A stretch of 23,892 nucleotides of DNA from a virus. The notes beneath the pieces are model-generated. The model saw only the letters and a program-made list of their open reading frames with translations. It did not search any database and was not told the origin of the DNA. Positions 13,585 through 20,139 of the stretch are shown piece by piece. The DNA lies in IMG/VR virus record IMGVR_UViG_3300034112_001280, positions 1 to 23,892 of that record. One strand, written 5' to 3'. Numbering within the stretch: position 1 is the stretch's first letter; the number at the start of each line of letters is the position of its first letter. Both the position numbers and the translations under genes were made by a program.

Positions 13585-14277
13585 TCATTTTAATGCCAGA
13601 AATTTTGCAACCGTTAATAATTTACTTGTGTCACTTCCAACAGCATTTGCTAATGCCTCGCCCATAGTGTCGGAAATATTATAATCATCTTTTAGAGCAT
13701 TCCAGACAGCATCTGCCAATGATTGCGGAGATAATTCCGTAAATGGATCAAGATCAGCAGACAAATCAGCAAGGCCTTTAATACCTGCAGACGACGATCC
13801 TACGCCTGATATTGAACATAATGCGCTAACTGTTGCGCCTATGTATGCGTCTACTGTTGCACTGCCTGATATAGAACAAACGCCAAATACCGCTGCGGAT
13901 AATGCCGCATTGTTTATTTGGCCTGTTCCAATCATGTTTGATGCAAACTCTAAAATTAAAATCATGTTTGCAAAATCAATTGAACCAGCGCCTACAATTG
14001 TTGATTCAGCATTTCTGCCGCCTGCGAGATTGGCGCTTGATAATCCTGCAATGCCTTCTATTCTGCCTGTTGACGCTAACCCACCGTCTGACCTTGGATT
14101 GACATAAGTGTACGGAGGACGATAGCCGTTTGGTTGACAAACAAATTTATCGAATTGCATAAATCTGTTTTGATCTGCGCCTGATTGATTAAAATTACTT
14201 CTAAGCGTTGACTGGGCCGTCCCAATATTTCTATTGGGATTTTTCATAAACAGCGAATGATTGCCAATCAAACTCAT
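13585..14277 (-). CDS. minor virion protein with degenerate Ser/Gly/Ala repeats
   Basis: A 230-residue protein of a type seen in many phages: an N-terminal region with LFMKNPNRNIGTAQS and RFMQFDKFV, then a long stretch of loosely repeated short motifs, and a C-terminal LSPQSLADAVWNAL segment (183-196) that ends the family. The middle (about 65-180) repeats a G-hydrophobic-S pattern, clearest as GVCSISGSAT and ALCSISGVGS, as in proteins that form elongated beta structures. It is encoded in the cassette between the capsid and connector genes. It is probably a structural protein on the head or neck. The start has GGAG eight bases upstream. Confidence 0.6.
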   Translation of the reverse strand: MSLIGNHSLFMKNPNRNIGTAQSTLRSNFNQSGADQNRFMQFDKFVCQPNGYRPPYTYVNPRSDGGLASTGRIEGIAGLSSANLAGGRNAESTIVGAGSIDFANMILILEFASNMIGTGQINNAALSAAVFGVCSISGSATVDAYIGATVSALCSISGVGSSSAGIKGLADLSADLDPFTELSPQSLADAVWNALKDDYNISDTMGEALANAVGSDTSKLLTVAKFLALK

Positions 14278-14281
14278 GGTA

Positions 14282-15430
14282 TTAGCTCCAAGCCATATCT
14301 AAGTGTCCATAGTACGGAGTGTTTGTTGGAGTGTTTGCGCCTGACATTAACAACCAACTCAAACAGGCGCCATCTTCAATTTTTGGGAAACTTGGCATTT
14401 GGTTTACGCAATCTCGTTCTGACCAGACGCCGATTGTTGTCATAGGGATTGTAACGATTGGAACACATAACATCACACTAAATTCGCCAGATAAATAGGA
14501 CGCGCTCAATTGAATTGATTCAACAGATGTAATACCGGAATCACCAGCGGCTAATGGGACAAATGGATTATACTTCCCTGCGCCCGCTCCTGAATAAAGA
14601 ACCGTTCCGTTAGCTGCGCCAGATTTACATGTAGGCAATGTAGCTGGAGTCGCCCTGCTTCCGGTGAATGAAGTATTTGTATATCTAAAATCAAGCGTTG
14701 GAGTTGCTGCGCCCATTGCCGTTGCGTTGGTGTTGTATGCAAATTTTCTAACTCTGTCGCCATTGGTATAACGTGGCAATAAAGTTGTAATATTATGTGT
14801 CCCTGTTCCGGCATCTGTGATGTTTATATATGTTCCTGCCACTGCGTTTGCATACGATGTAGCAAGTCTGCAGGTTGTGTTCGATAAATAAATAACAAAA
14901 TAATCCGTTGCTGTTGCTAATCCTGCTGGCAGTGTCCCAGATGTTGTTAGTCTAACACAGGTATAATTTTTTAATTGATAAAATGCATGGGTGCAAATAT
15001 CTGTTGATGCATCGGCGGTAAATGTGTAGCTGACATTCAATGTATTTGTAAATGATTGCAGCGTTGTGGTTGTTACTGTCGTTACTCGATAAAATCCAAC
15101 CAAATCAACCAACATTAGAACAGCAGGCATTGAGGTTGATGCCCCTGAGCCTGCCGACAAATTGATTAAATATTTATCCATTGGACCAACGTCAGGGCCG
15201 GAATAAATTCCTGTCGCATTGGTTGTTGAATAACTCAACGGTTGAAATGCTAAGTTTGTCCCTGTGTTAGCCACCGAATCCGCGCCAGGCGCGCCTGTCC
15301 CTCTGAATAAATGATGCCATTCCCCTGCGACTGCTGCAGCTGTTGGAAGGAAGTTTTTATTCCAATCTTGACGATGAAATCTGCCGCTAGTAATCGCATT
15401 TGTTAAAGAATCTAAAGATGAAATGGCCAT
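14282..15430 (-). CDS. virion structural protein, paralogue 2, with inserted bead-like domain
   Basis: A 382-residue beta-rich protein that shares an order of motifs with the 285-residue product of the gene just upstream: LPRYTNGDRV (218-227), YNPFVPLAAGDSGI (287-300) and a C-terminal PKIEDGACLSWLL...YGHL. It is longer because residues ~130-215 hold an extra domain with the pattern VRLTTSGTLPAGL, DYFVI, RLATSYANAVAGT and TDAGTGTHN, a module I recognise from many phage surface proteins. The N-terminus (QDWNKNFLPTAAAVAGEWH) matches a known phage virion family. It is probably a fibre or decoration protein, judged by its place after the capsid gene. The start has GAGG seven bases upstream. Confidence 0.7.
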   Translation of the reverse strand: MAISSLDSLTNAITSGRFHRQDWNKNFLPTAAAVAGEWHHLFRGTGAPGADSVANTGTNLAFQPLSYSTTNATGIYSGPDVGPMDKYLINLSAGSGASTSMPAVLMLVDLVGFYRVTTVTTTTLQSFTNTLNVSYTFTADASTDICTHAFYQLKNYTCVRLTTSGTLPAGLATATDYFVIYLSNTTCRLATSYANAVAGTYINITDAGTGTHNITTLLPRYTNGDRVRKFAYNTNATAMGAATPTLDFRYTNTSFTGSRATPATLPTCKSGAANGTVLYSGAGAGKYNPFVPLAAGDSGITSVESIQLSASYLSGEFSVMLCVPIVTIPMTTIGVWSERDCVNQMPSFPKIEDGACLSWLLMSGANTPTNTPYYGHLDMAWS

Positions 15431-15440
15431 AAAAATACCT

Positions 15441-16298
15441 CTATATAAATACCGTTTTTAATTCGCCTATAAATTGGTTACCCGAAACACTTCCAACAGG
15501 AAGGCATAAAAAATTCAAATATGCATCGTCTTTTATTTCCGGCACTAATGATTTATCTACAAGAAAATCAATTTCGCTAAATGCTGTTATCTCGTATGTG
15601 CTTTGTGATGAAATAACTTTTACTAATACCAGCGCAAAAAGTCCAATATCAACGCCGTTCATCGTAACAGATTCTATTTTTCGCACGCCTTTGTCGCCAT
15701 CTTGCAGCGGTATAAATGGCCCGTAGCTATTTGGATCATTGTTAGTTGTATGGCTATTAATAATATTCCCAGTAACAGATGCAGTGTTTTGTAAAGTCAA
15801 TTTAGAAACTCTGCCTGTAACTCCGTCGCTGTTGGTATATTTAACCGTAAAAGTTTGGCCGCCTGTTCTAGCGCCTAACGATACCGCCATCATGTTAACG
15901 CCAAATCCGTCTGGATACCTTGGCAATGGTATTGACGTAGTTAACATTTGCTCGTCAGTCGTTGACTCATCAATGAAGGAATAGAACATTAAATAATCGC
16001 ACAAAATCCAGCTGGACGGGTGATAGTTTGCACTGCCTCCGTAAATACTAATTTGCCTCAAATATTTTTTACTAGGTGAAACATTCCCACCGTTAAAAAT
16101 TCCTTTATTTACTGAATAACTTAAAGCAGTGGCGTTTAATGGTATGGCCGCATAATATTGAGCGGACGGATAGCCAGGCGACATAGATGTATCAAACCAA
16201 GTTCTTGATGCAGATGCTTGATTGGGTAATTTTCGGAATGAGGTATAAATAACCTTCCCCGATAATTCCGCATCAACTAAGTCACCTGTAACAATCAT
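15441..16298 (-). CDS. virion structural protein, paralogue 1 (no inserted domain)
   Basis: A 285-residue beta-rich protein. It shares with the neighbouring 382-residue protein the segments LPRYPDGFGV (125-134), FTVKYTNSDG (150-159), YGPFIPLQDGDKGV (192-205) and PEIKDDAYLNFLC near the C-terminus. It lacks the extra ~85-residue domain found in that paralogue. The pair probably arose by tandem duplication. The start overlaps the stop of a 27-codon microgene as TAATG, with AAGGA further upstream, so translation is likely coupled. A virion surface role (decoration or fibre base) is inferred from composition, the family pattern and position between capsid and connector genes. Confidence 0.68.
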   Translation of the reverse strand: MIVTGDLVDAELSGKVIYTSFRKLPNQASASRTWFDTSMSPGYPSAQYYAAIPLNATALSYSVNKGIFNGGNVSPSKKYLRQISIYGGSANYHPSSWILCDYLMFYSFIDESTTDEQMLTTSIPLPRYPDGFGVNMMAVSLGARTGGQTFTVKYTNSDGVTGRVSKLTLQNTASVTGNIINSHTTNNDPNSYGPFIPLQDGDKGVRKIESVTMNGVDIGLFALVLVKVISSQSTYEITAFSEIDFLVDKSLVPEIKDDAYLNFLCLPVGSVSGNQFIGELKTVFI

Positions 16299-16381
16299 TA
16301 TTTTTTATCCTTCTTTTTTATAGCGCCAACGCCAGTTAGAACAGAGCCAAGCTCCACTATAATTGGTTTTTGATTACTCAT
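16298..16381 (-). CDS. 27-residue microprotein
   Basis: A frame of 28 codons starts at the ATG at 16381, with GAGGA five bases upstream in the last codons of the preceding gene. It ends in a TAATG overlap with the next gene. The product (MSNQKPIIVELGSVLTGVGA then IKKKDKK) has a short hydrophobic middle and a strongly basic tail. It fills the whole gap between two structural genes, with a good start signal and linked stop. That makes it a likely real gene rather than a spacer. It may be a small membrane-active or capsid-binding peptide, or serve mainly to couple translation. No family is recognised. Confidence 0.6.
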   Translation of the reverse strand: MSNQKPIIVELGSVLTGVGAIKKKDKK

Positions 16382-16382
16382 C

Positions 16383-16787
16383 TTAATCCTCACTCACTGA
16401 TAATGCTGCAATACTAAATTGCGGTTGCACTAAGTTTTGCACTGTCAAAGATGCGTTTAATGCACCTTTATAAAACACTTGGCCCGCGCCAGACGATGTT
16501 TCGACTAGCGCGCAATGGGTTAGAATATTTGAACCGCCTGTACACTGTGGAAATTGAATTAAATTTGCATTAGTAAATGTGCTGCCGCCATCGGTCCAAC
16601 CAGATGATTTAATAATTGTTTGTCTTGCATAGCCTGTATAATCGGCCTCGGCAGCAAGTGAACCTGCCTCGCCTGGATCGGCGGTAAATAATGCTAAGTA
16701 AATATTTGCATTACCTCTATAGGAAGGATCGACTCCTTTTAGTAGCATTTTTAAAGTGTCATTTTCGGTTGTGTTGGACTTGCTCAT
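16383..16787 (-). CDS. conserved phage minor virion protein (decoration/fibre type)
   Basis: A 134-residue protein matching a phage family I recognise by the pattern IYLALFTADPGEAGSL, then DYTGYARQ, TFTNANLIQFPQCTGGS, THCALVE and GAGQVFYKGAL, in that order, ending in a FSIAALSVSED strand. Members are small, beta-rich and encoded in structural regions of many tailed phages; their position in the virion is poorly established. Here it sits four genes after the capsid protein, in a group of small virion proteins. The start has GAGG six bases upstream. The last codons provide the ribosome binding site for the following microgene. Confidence 0.72.
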   Translation of the reverse strand: MSKSNTTENDTLKMLLKGVDPSYRGNANIYLALFTADPGEAGSLAAEADYTGYARQTIIKSSGWTDGGSTFTNANLIQFPQCTGGSNILTHCALVETSSGAGQVFYKGALNASLTVQNLVQPQFSIAALSVSED

Positions 16788-16798
16788 TTAATACCTCT

Positions 16799-16999
16799 TT
16801 ATGAATATGAATAACTTGCTCTATCATTCCAGACTTTAATAAATTCATCTGTCCCATCTGCGCTCAAAACACCTGTTGGCGTTATTGTTATTATCTGCCA
16901 CAAAGAGGAACTTAGCGGAGTGCCAGGTTCTGCCTTGCCAATGTAGGTTAAATTTGAATTAACCTCATCAATCATTATTTTATATAGACCATCAGACAT
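16799..16999 (-). CDS. small conserved phage structural-region protein
   Basis: A 66-residue protein with the conserved order YKIMIDEVNSNLTYIGKAEPGT, then SSSLWQI, ADGTDEFIKVWNDRASYSY, which I recognise as a small family encoded among phage virion genes. The DRASYSYS end is the strongest part of the match. It starts with GAGG six bases upstream and overlaps the previous gene by eight bases. It is likely a small virion component. Function is not established for the family as far as I know. Confidence 0.65.
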   Translation of the reverse strand: MSDGLYKIMIDEVNSNLTYIGKAEPGTPLSSSLWQIITITPTGVLSADGTDEFIKVWNDRASYSYS

Positions 17000-17366
17000 G
17001 GGAAACCTCTGTCAATATTATGTTAGGCGTGCCTGATGATGATCCAATGTAAACGTTCACTGATGGCCCTACGTTTAAAATATATGGTTGGTTTGCTGTT
17101 GGAAAATTATACGCTGGTATTCCAGACGGTGAAAATGAAAATCTAGCAGATGCCCCAGACGGTTGCATAATTAGCAATGCCCTGTTTGCTTGATTTGAAA
17201 CGCCAACAGATGCTAATTGGAATGTTGTCGATAGCGCCTTGGTTGCTGTTACTGCTGCGCCGTTTGGAGATGGATTAGAAACTGTCTTTACCCTAACCGT
17301 TGTTTGTGAATTTACCTCTTCAAATTTTGTAAATTCCCTATCATGTATTGAGGTTGACAGTGCCAT
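16992..17366 (-). CDS. virion-associated protein, DREFTKF family
   Basis: A 124-residue protein. The start is placed at the ATG at 17366, preceded by AGAGGA; a TTG one codon earlier is less likely. The N-terminus (HDREFTKFEEVNSQTTVRV) matches the start of many small phage structural-region proteins with a H.KF.E....VRV pattern. The rest is beta-rich, with a GASARFSFSPSG segment and the ending GTPNIILTEV typical of a compact beta-sandwich. It overlaps the upstream gene by 26 bases and the downstream gene by eight. It probably decorates the capsid or belongs to the fibre base, on position alone. Confidence 0.65.
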   Translation of the reverse strand: MALSTSIHDREFTKFEEVNSQTTVRVKTVSNPSPNGAAVTATKALSTTFQLASVGVSNQANRALLIMQPSGASARFSFSPSGIPAYNFPTANQPYILNVGPSVNVYIGSSSGTPNIILTEVSHV

Positions 17367-17553
17367 CAAGTTCCTCTTTTATCGTCTGTTCAAGTTCAAC
17401 ATGGAACCACGCATAAAAGTAACCGTTTGCAAAATTGATCTGATAATTAAACCAGATTTTTCTTTTTATGTTATTAACTCGCATCAAGTTAACTAATCCC
17501 TCTGCGGTCTTAGACTTTAAAAAACTAGGACTTGTTTGCGATGTTACTTGCAT
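17341..17553 (-). CDS. small protein just after the capsid terminator
   Basis: A 70-residue frame beginning at the ATG at 17553. The start has no clear ribosome binding site; the terminator hairpin ends only eight bases before it. A later ATG (residue 24) has GAGG too far upstream to be convincing. The sequence is mixed, with a segment of aromatic residues (NYQINFANGYFYAWFHVELE) that would form a beta hairpin, and an acidic end. It overlaps the next gene by 26 bases. Position suggests a head-associated protein, but no family is recognised and the start is uncertain. Confidence 0.5.
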   Translation of the reverse strand: MQVTSQTSPSFLKSKTAEGLVNLMRVNNIKRKIWFNYQINFANGYFYAWFHVELEQTIKEELDGTVNLNT

Positions 17554-17583
17554 AAAAATAAAGCAGGGGATTTCTCCCCTGCT
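17554..17583 (-). terminator. intrinsic terminator after the major capsid gene
   Basis: A perfect nine-pair stem, AGCAGGGGA (minus strand 17583-17575) with TCCCCTGCT (17570-17562), closes on a GAAA tetraloop at 17574-17571 and is followed on the minus strand by TTATTTTT (17561-17554). It lies 12 bases past the capsid stop. All downstream tail genes are on the same strand with no obvious new promoter, so it probably stops only part of transcription and lowers downstream expression relative to capsid. Confidence 0.85.
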
Positions 17584-17594
17584 GTTTTAAGTAA

Positions 17595-18455
17595 TTAATC
17601 GTTTAGAGCAAAGATCAAGGCAGAATTACCAGCGCCAGCAGATTTCTCATCTGTGTGTAGTGCTTTAACTCCGAACAATTGATCAATGGCCACACGCTCG
17701 GCGCCTACGCCAAATTCGTTTGCTTTTTGAGAATCCATTGCCGGACCAGATTGGAAACCGTAGGCAACCGATTCTTTTTCGCAAAGGTAAAGTTCTTTAT
17801 CTGCCAATCCGTTGTGAACGATAACTGGCATACCAAAGATTTTACCGATAACACCATCTGGAACAACTGCGTTACCGCCGTATTCAAGATTTTTTTGAAA
17901 TTGTGATAGGCCCATGATAACAGTTTCTTGGGCAACTGAGGCCAACCAGAAACCCTGACGAGCATTACCATCATTTTTCAAAAAGCGTTTACGCATATCT
18001 TGCAAGTTGGCAAATGTAACATCAACATCTGCACCTACGTTTTGATAGTGAGCAGCAGCAGGCCCTAAAACTGAAATCAAGGCGCTATCGAAATAGCGAG
18101 CATGAGCAGCAGCAGCGCGTTTTGCAAACTCCATTTCTGAATTGATGTTTGATTGTTTCTTTGTCATTGCGTCCAAGATGTATGCAATATAAGCATTGTT
18201 ATCTAGGTTCAATGTGTCGATTGTGGAGGTCAAAACGCTCGCGTCGCCTTGAGCTGCCTCAACGCGATCAACCACTGTAAAGCTGGTCAATTTTGGATAT
18301 GCAATTGATTTTGCGCCGGGCACTGCGAACACTGATAAATCAGTGAACCATTGTCCTAGCACTGATTGGAATGCCAATTCTTTTTGAACTAGTGCAAGGA
18401 TCAAATCCTGTTTTGTTGCGCCTAATTCTGTGTTGCCTGTTACTACGTCTGCCAT
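17595..18455 (-). CDS. major capsid protein (HK97-like fold)
   Basis: A 286-residue protein with a strong GGGAG site, directly after the scaffold gene, which is the standard arrangement. An N-terminal helix (LGATKQDLILALVQKELAF) leads into the IAYPKLTSF strand, the long spine-like helix region with KRAAAAHARYFDSAL, an FANLQDMRKRFLKND segment, and a C-terminal part with IGKIFGMPVIVHN and a PAMDSQKANEFGVGAERVAI loop. This order is typical of capsid proteins of phages with separate scaffolds. It would form the icosahedral shell. A terminator follows, which fits the need for far more capsid than downstream products. Codon use (for example GCA/GCG Ala, AAC) looks more optimised than in neighbouring genes. 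Confidence 0.88.
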   Translation of the reverse strand: MADVVTGNTELGATKQDLILALVQKELAFQSVLGQWFTDLSVFAVPGAKSIAYPKLTSFTVVDRVEAAQGDASVLTSTIDTLNLDNNAYIAYILDAMTKKQSNINSEMEFAKRAAAAHARYFDSALISVLGPAAAHYQNVGADVDVTFANLQDMRKRFLKNDGNARQGFWLASVAQETVIMGLSQFQKNLEYGGNAVVPDGVIGKIFGMPVIVHNGLADKELYLCEKESVAYGFQSGPAMDSQKANEFGVGAERVAIDQLFGVKALHTDEKSAGAGNSALIFALND

Positions 18456-18470
18456 TGTTTACTCCCTTTT

Positions 18471-19079
18471 TTATTTTTTATACTGCCCTTTCTTGAGCAT
18501 TGTTTCTATGTCTTCTCTTTTTAACGCGTCCAGCGTTTTTGGTTTTTCATTTTTCGAGTTATCAACTGGTGCCACATCTTTAACTGTTACTGCGTCCGAT
18601 TTAAAGAAGTAACTCTTTTTAGTTTTTAACTCTCCAATTAGGCCCGACACCGTACTGGCATCAACCTCATAATTTTTCCCAACCTTAATTTTTTCCAAGT
18701 CTGTTTTTTCCAGAGCTTTTAAAAAATCGTCAGGAGCAAGGCAACCGTTTTGAACAGCAACGTTTTTAATCGCGCTGCTAACAACATTCCAACCGTAGGA
18801 TTTCTCTTTTTCCTCTAGTTGTTTTTTTAAAGTTTCATTCTCTTTTTGGTAATTACCAGCAAGTTCTTGAAACTTTCCTTGGGCTTCTAATTCCTTCTTA
18901 GAATGTGCCTCAAGGGCGCTTTGAGTTTCGGAATATTTATCTTTTAATTTCCGATTCTCTCCGAGCAATTCAGAGTTTTTACTCTCCATTGCCTCGATGC
19001 GTCTTTTAAATGTTTCGATTGATTCAGCATCGCCGCTGGCGTTCTGATCTGCTCCGCTGGAGCTGCCTGTTTTACTCAT
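18471..19079 (-). CDS. capsid scaffold protein
   Basis: A 202-residue, highly charged protein rich in Lys and Glu. Residues ~20-95 form a long coiled coil with regular heptads (including KSYGWNVVSSAIKN after it), and the C-terminal ~50 residues are basic (KNEKPKTLDALKREDIE), as in scaffolds whose C-terminus binds the inner capsid surface. It sits immediately before the major capsid gene. It resembles GP20-type scaffold proteins in layout and length. It would guide procapsid assembly and leave or be degraded on maturation. The start has AGGAG eight bases upstream. Confidence 0.85.
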   Translation of the reverse strand: MSKTGSSSGADQNASGDAESIETFKRRIEAMESKNSELLGENRKLKDKYSETQSALEAHSKKELEAQGKFQELAGNYQKENETLKKQLEEKEKSYGWNVVSSAIKNVAVQNGCLAPDDFLKALEKTDLEKIKVGKNYEVDASTVSGLIGELKTKKSYFFKSDAVTVKDVAPVDNSKNEKPKTLDALKREDIETMLKKGQYKK

Positions 19080-19101
19080 TGTAAATACTCCTGTTTGTTT
19101 G

Positions 19102-19617
19102 TCAATACCTGATAAAGCGTTGCACAGATTTTACTAACATCGCACTAACTTTATCAAGAAATGATTTTCTAGTTACAATTTGCTCTTGAATGTTCCTGCC
19201 TGCATCTGATTGCCATTCATAGATTTGCTTCATAGTTGATTGTTTGCCTTTCATATTCCTGCCGTTAGATTTCTTGTATGGTTTATGTTTTTTTTCTGGA
19301 AAGATAAATCTAAATTGATTTTGAGCAGTAACGTAAAATGATTTCATTGAATCCAATAGCTCACCAGTGGCGGTTAAATTTGAAAATGCTGCTCTAAATT
19401 TTGCATGCATATTATTATATCGCGCTAAGTATTCCCTATATTTTATAGACGCTCTTTTTAATGATGGCGATAATCCGGCAATTCTTGTTTCTATTATTAA
19501 TTCTTTTTTAAGTGTTTCCTTGAAATCACTGCGAGCAATGGCAGAATATATTTTTCTTTTTTGCGCCTTTGTAGCTCGCTCTAATCCTTTTAGGTTAATT
19601 GTCACCTTAGTGCTCAT
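19102..19617 (-). CDS. HK97-gp10/virion-morphogenesis-like protein, second copy
   Basis: A 171-residue basic protein. It has LSPSLKRASIKYREYLARYN (53-72), then SNLTATGELLDSMKSF (79-94), a pattern of phage virion-morphogenesis and gp10-like head-tail joining proteins, in which a (T)GELL.S segment precedes beta strands (NQFRFIFPEK). The C-terminus is helical and basic (FLDKVSAMLVKSV). It overlaps the previous gene by four bases. The upstream neighbour shows the same order of motifs, so the pair may be related by duplication. It is unusual that such genes lie between portal and scaffold rather than after the capsid gene. Confidence 0.55.
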   Translation of the reverse strand: MSTKVTINLKGLERATKAQKRKIYSAIARSDFKETLKKELIIETRIAGLSPSLKRASIKYREYLARYNNMHAKFRAAFSNLTATGELLDSMKSFYVTAQNQFRFIFPEKKHKPYKKSNGRNMKGKQSTMKQIYEWQSDAGRNIQEQIVTRKSFLDKVSAMLVKSVQRFIRY

Positions 19618-20138
19618 TCTGCCTCTAATCTAAGATTTCTAACAATGTCCCTAATATCCTCTTGCTCAACAATATCTGCTGCTGTTCTTTCGCCTTGATC
19701 GTCTGACCTTGCAATGGCCTCAGCAATTAGTGTTGCCTCTGATTTTGTTAATCCGAAAAACTTTCTTTTAGGTCCATTCTCAATTGTTGGGTGTCCCTCG
19801 TAACCTGTCATGTGAGCAAATGCCTTTACTGCATTATCGTCGTCTATCTTGAGGGTAAATTTTCCTTTGGAATAATCATAATCGATTGCCTCTAACATAT
19901 CGCCGAATAAAGTCATATCAACCTCATCGACTGAAACACCTTTAAAGTTCGCATAGCCTTCGGAATAATCTTTAAATTGTTTCTGGTTAATATCTTTATT
20001 TGATTGTGTTCTTTCTATTATTACTTCTTTCGCTATCTCGAAAAAAGCATCTGCCTCTGCTTTGCTCGGATTATAACCTAGCAATGTCGCCAAGTTTATC
20101 TCCTGCTTTACCTCGTCCATTGAGAGAGATATTTTCAT
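19614..20138 (-). CDS. HK97-gp10/virion-morphogenesis-like protein, first copy
   Basis: A 174-residue acidic protein. Residues 37-78 have IIERTQSNKDINQKQFKDYS and VDMTLFGDMLEAIDYDY, matching the shape of gp10-like head-tail proteins (a helix, a S..Y segment, then a TLFG(D/E)ML..I turn before strands). Later, KAFAHMTGYEGHP and RKFFGLTKSEATLI (about 108-140) resemble the R.F.GL ending of that group. Its start follows GAGGA in the overlap with the portal stop. It is acidic where the second copy is basic, so the two might bind each other. The head role is inferred. Confidence 0.55.
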   Translation of the reverse strand: MKISLSMDEVKQEINLATLLGYNPSKAEADAFFEIAKEVIIERTQSNKDINQKQFKDYSEGYANFKGVSVDEVDMTLFGDMLEAIDYDYSKGKFTLKIDDDNAVKAFAHMTGYEGHPTIENGPKRKFFGLTKSEATLIAEAIARSDDQGERTAADIVEQEDIRDIVRNLRLEAE

Positions 20139-20139
20139 T

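Noticed and set aside
14551-14814. Minus-strand 87-codon frame inside the 382-residue virion gene, and similar ones at 11605-11796, 17705-17974 and 21030-21221.
   Set aside because: They are alternate-frame readings within well-supported genes, with no start signals.
19040-19110. TTGACA upstream of the scaffold gene as a promoter -35 element.
   Set aside because: The sequence 17 bases downstream (ACAATG) is a poor -10 element and overlaps the ribosome binding site region; judged to be chance.
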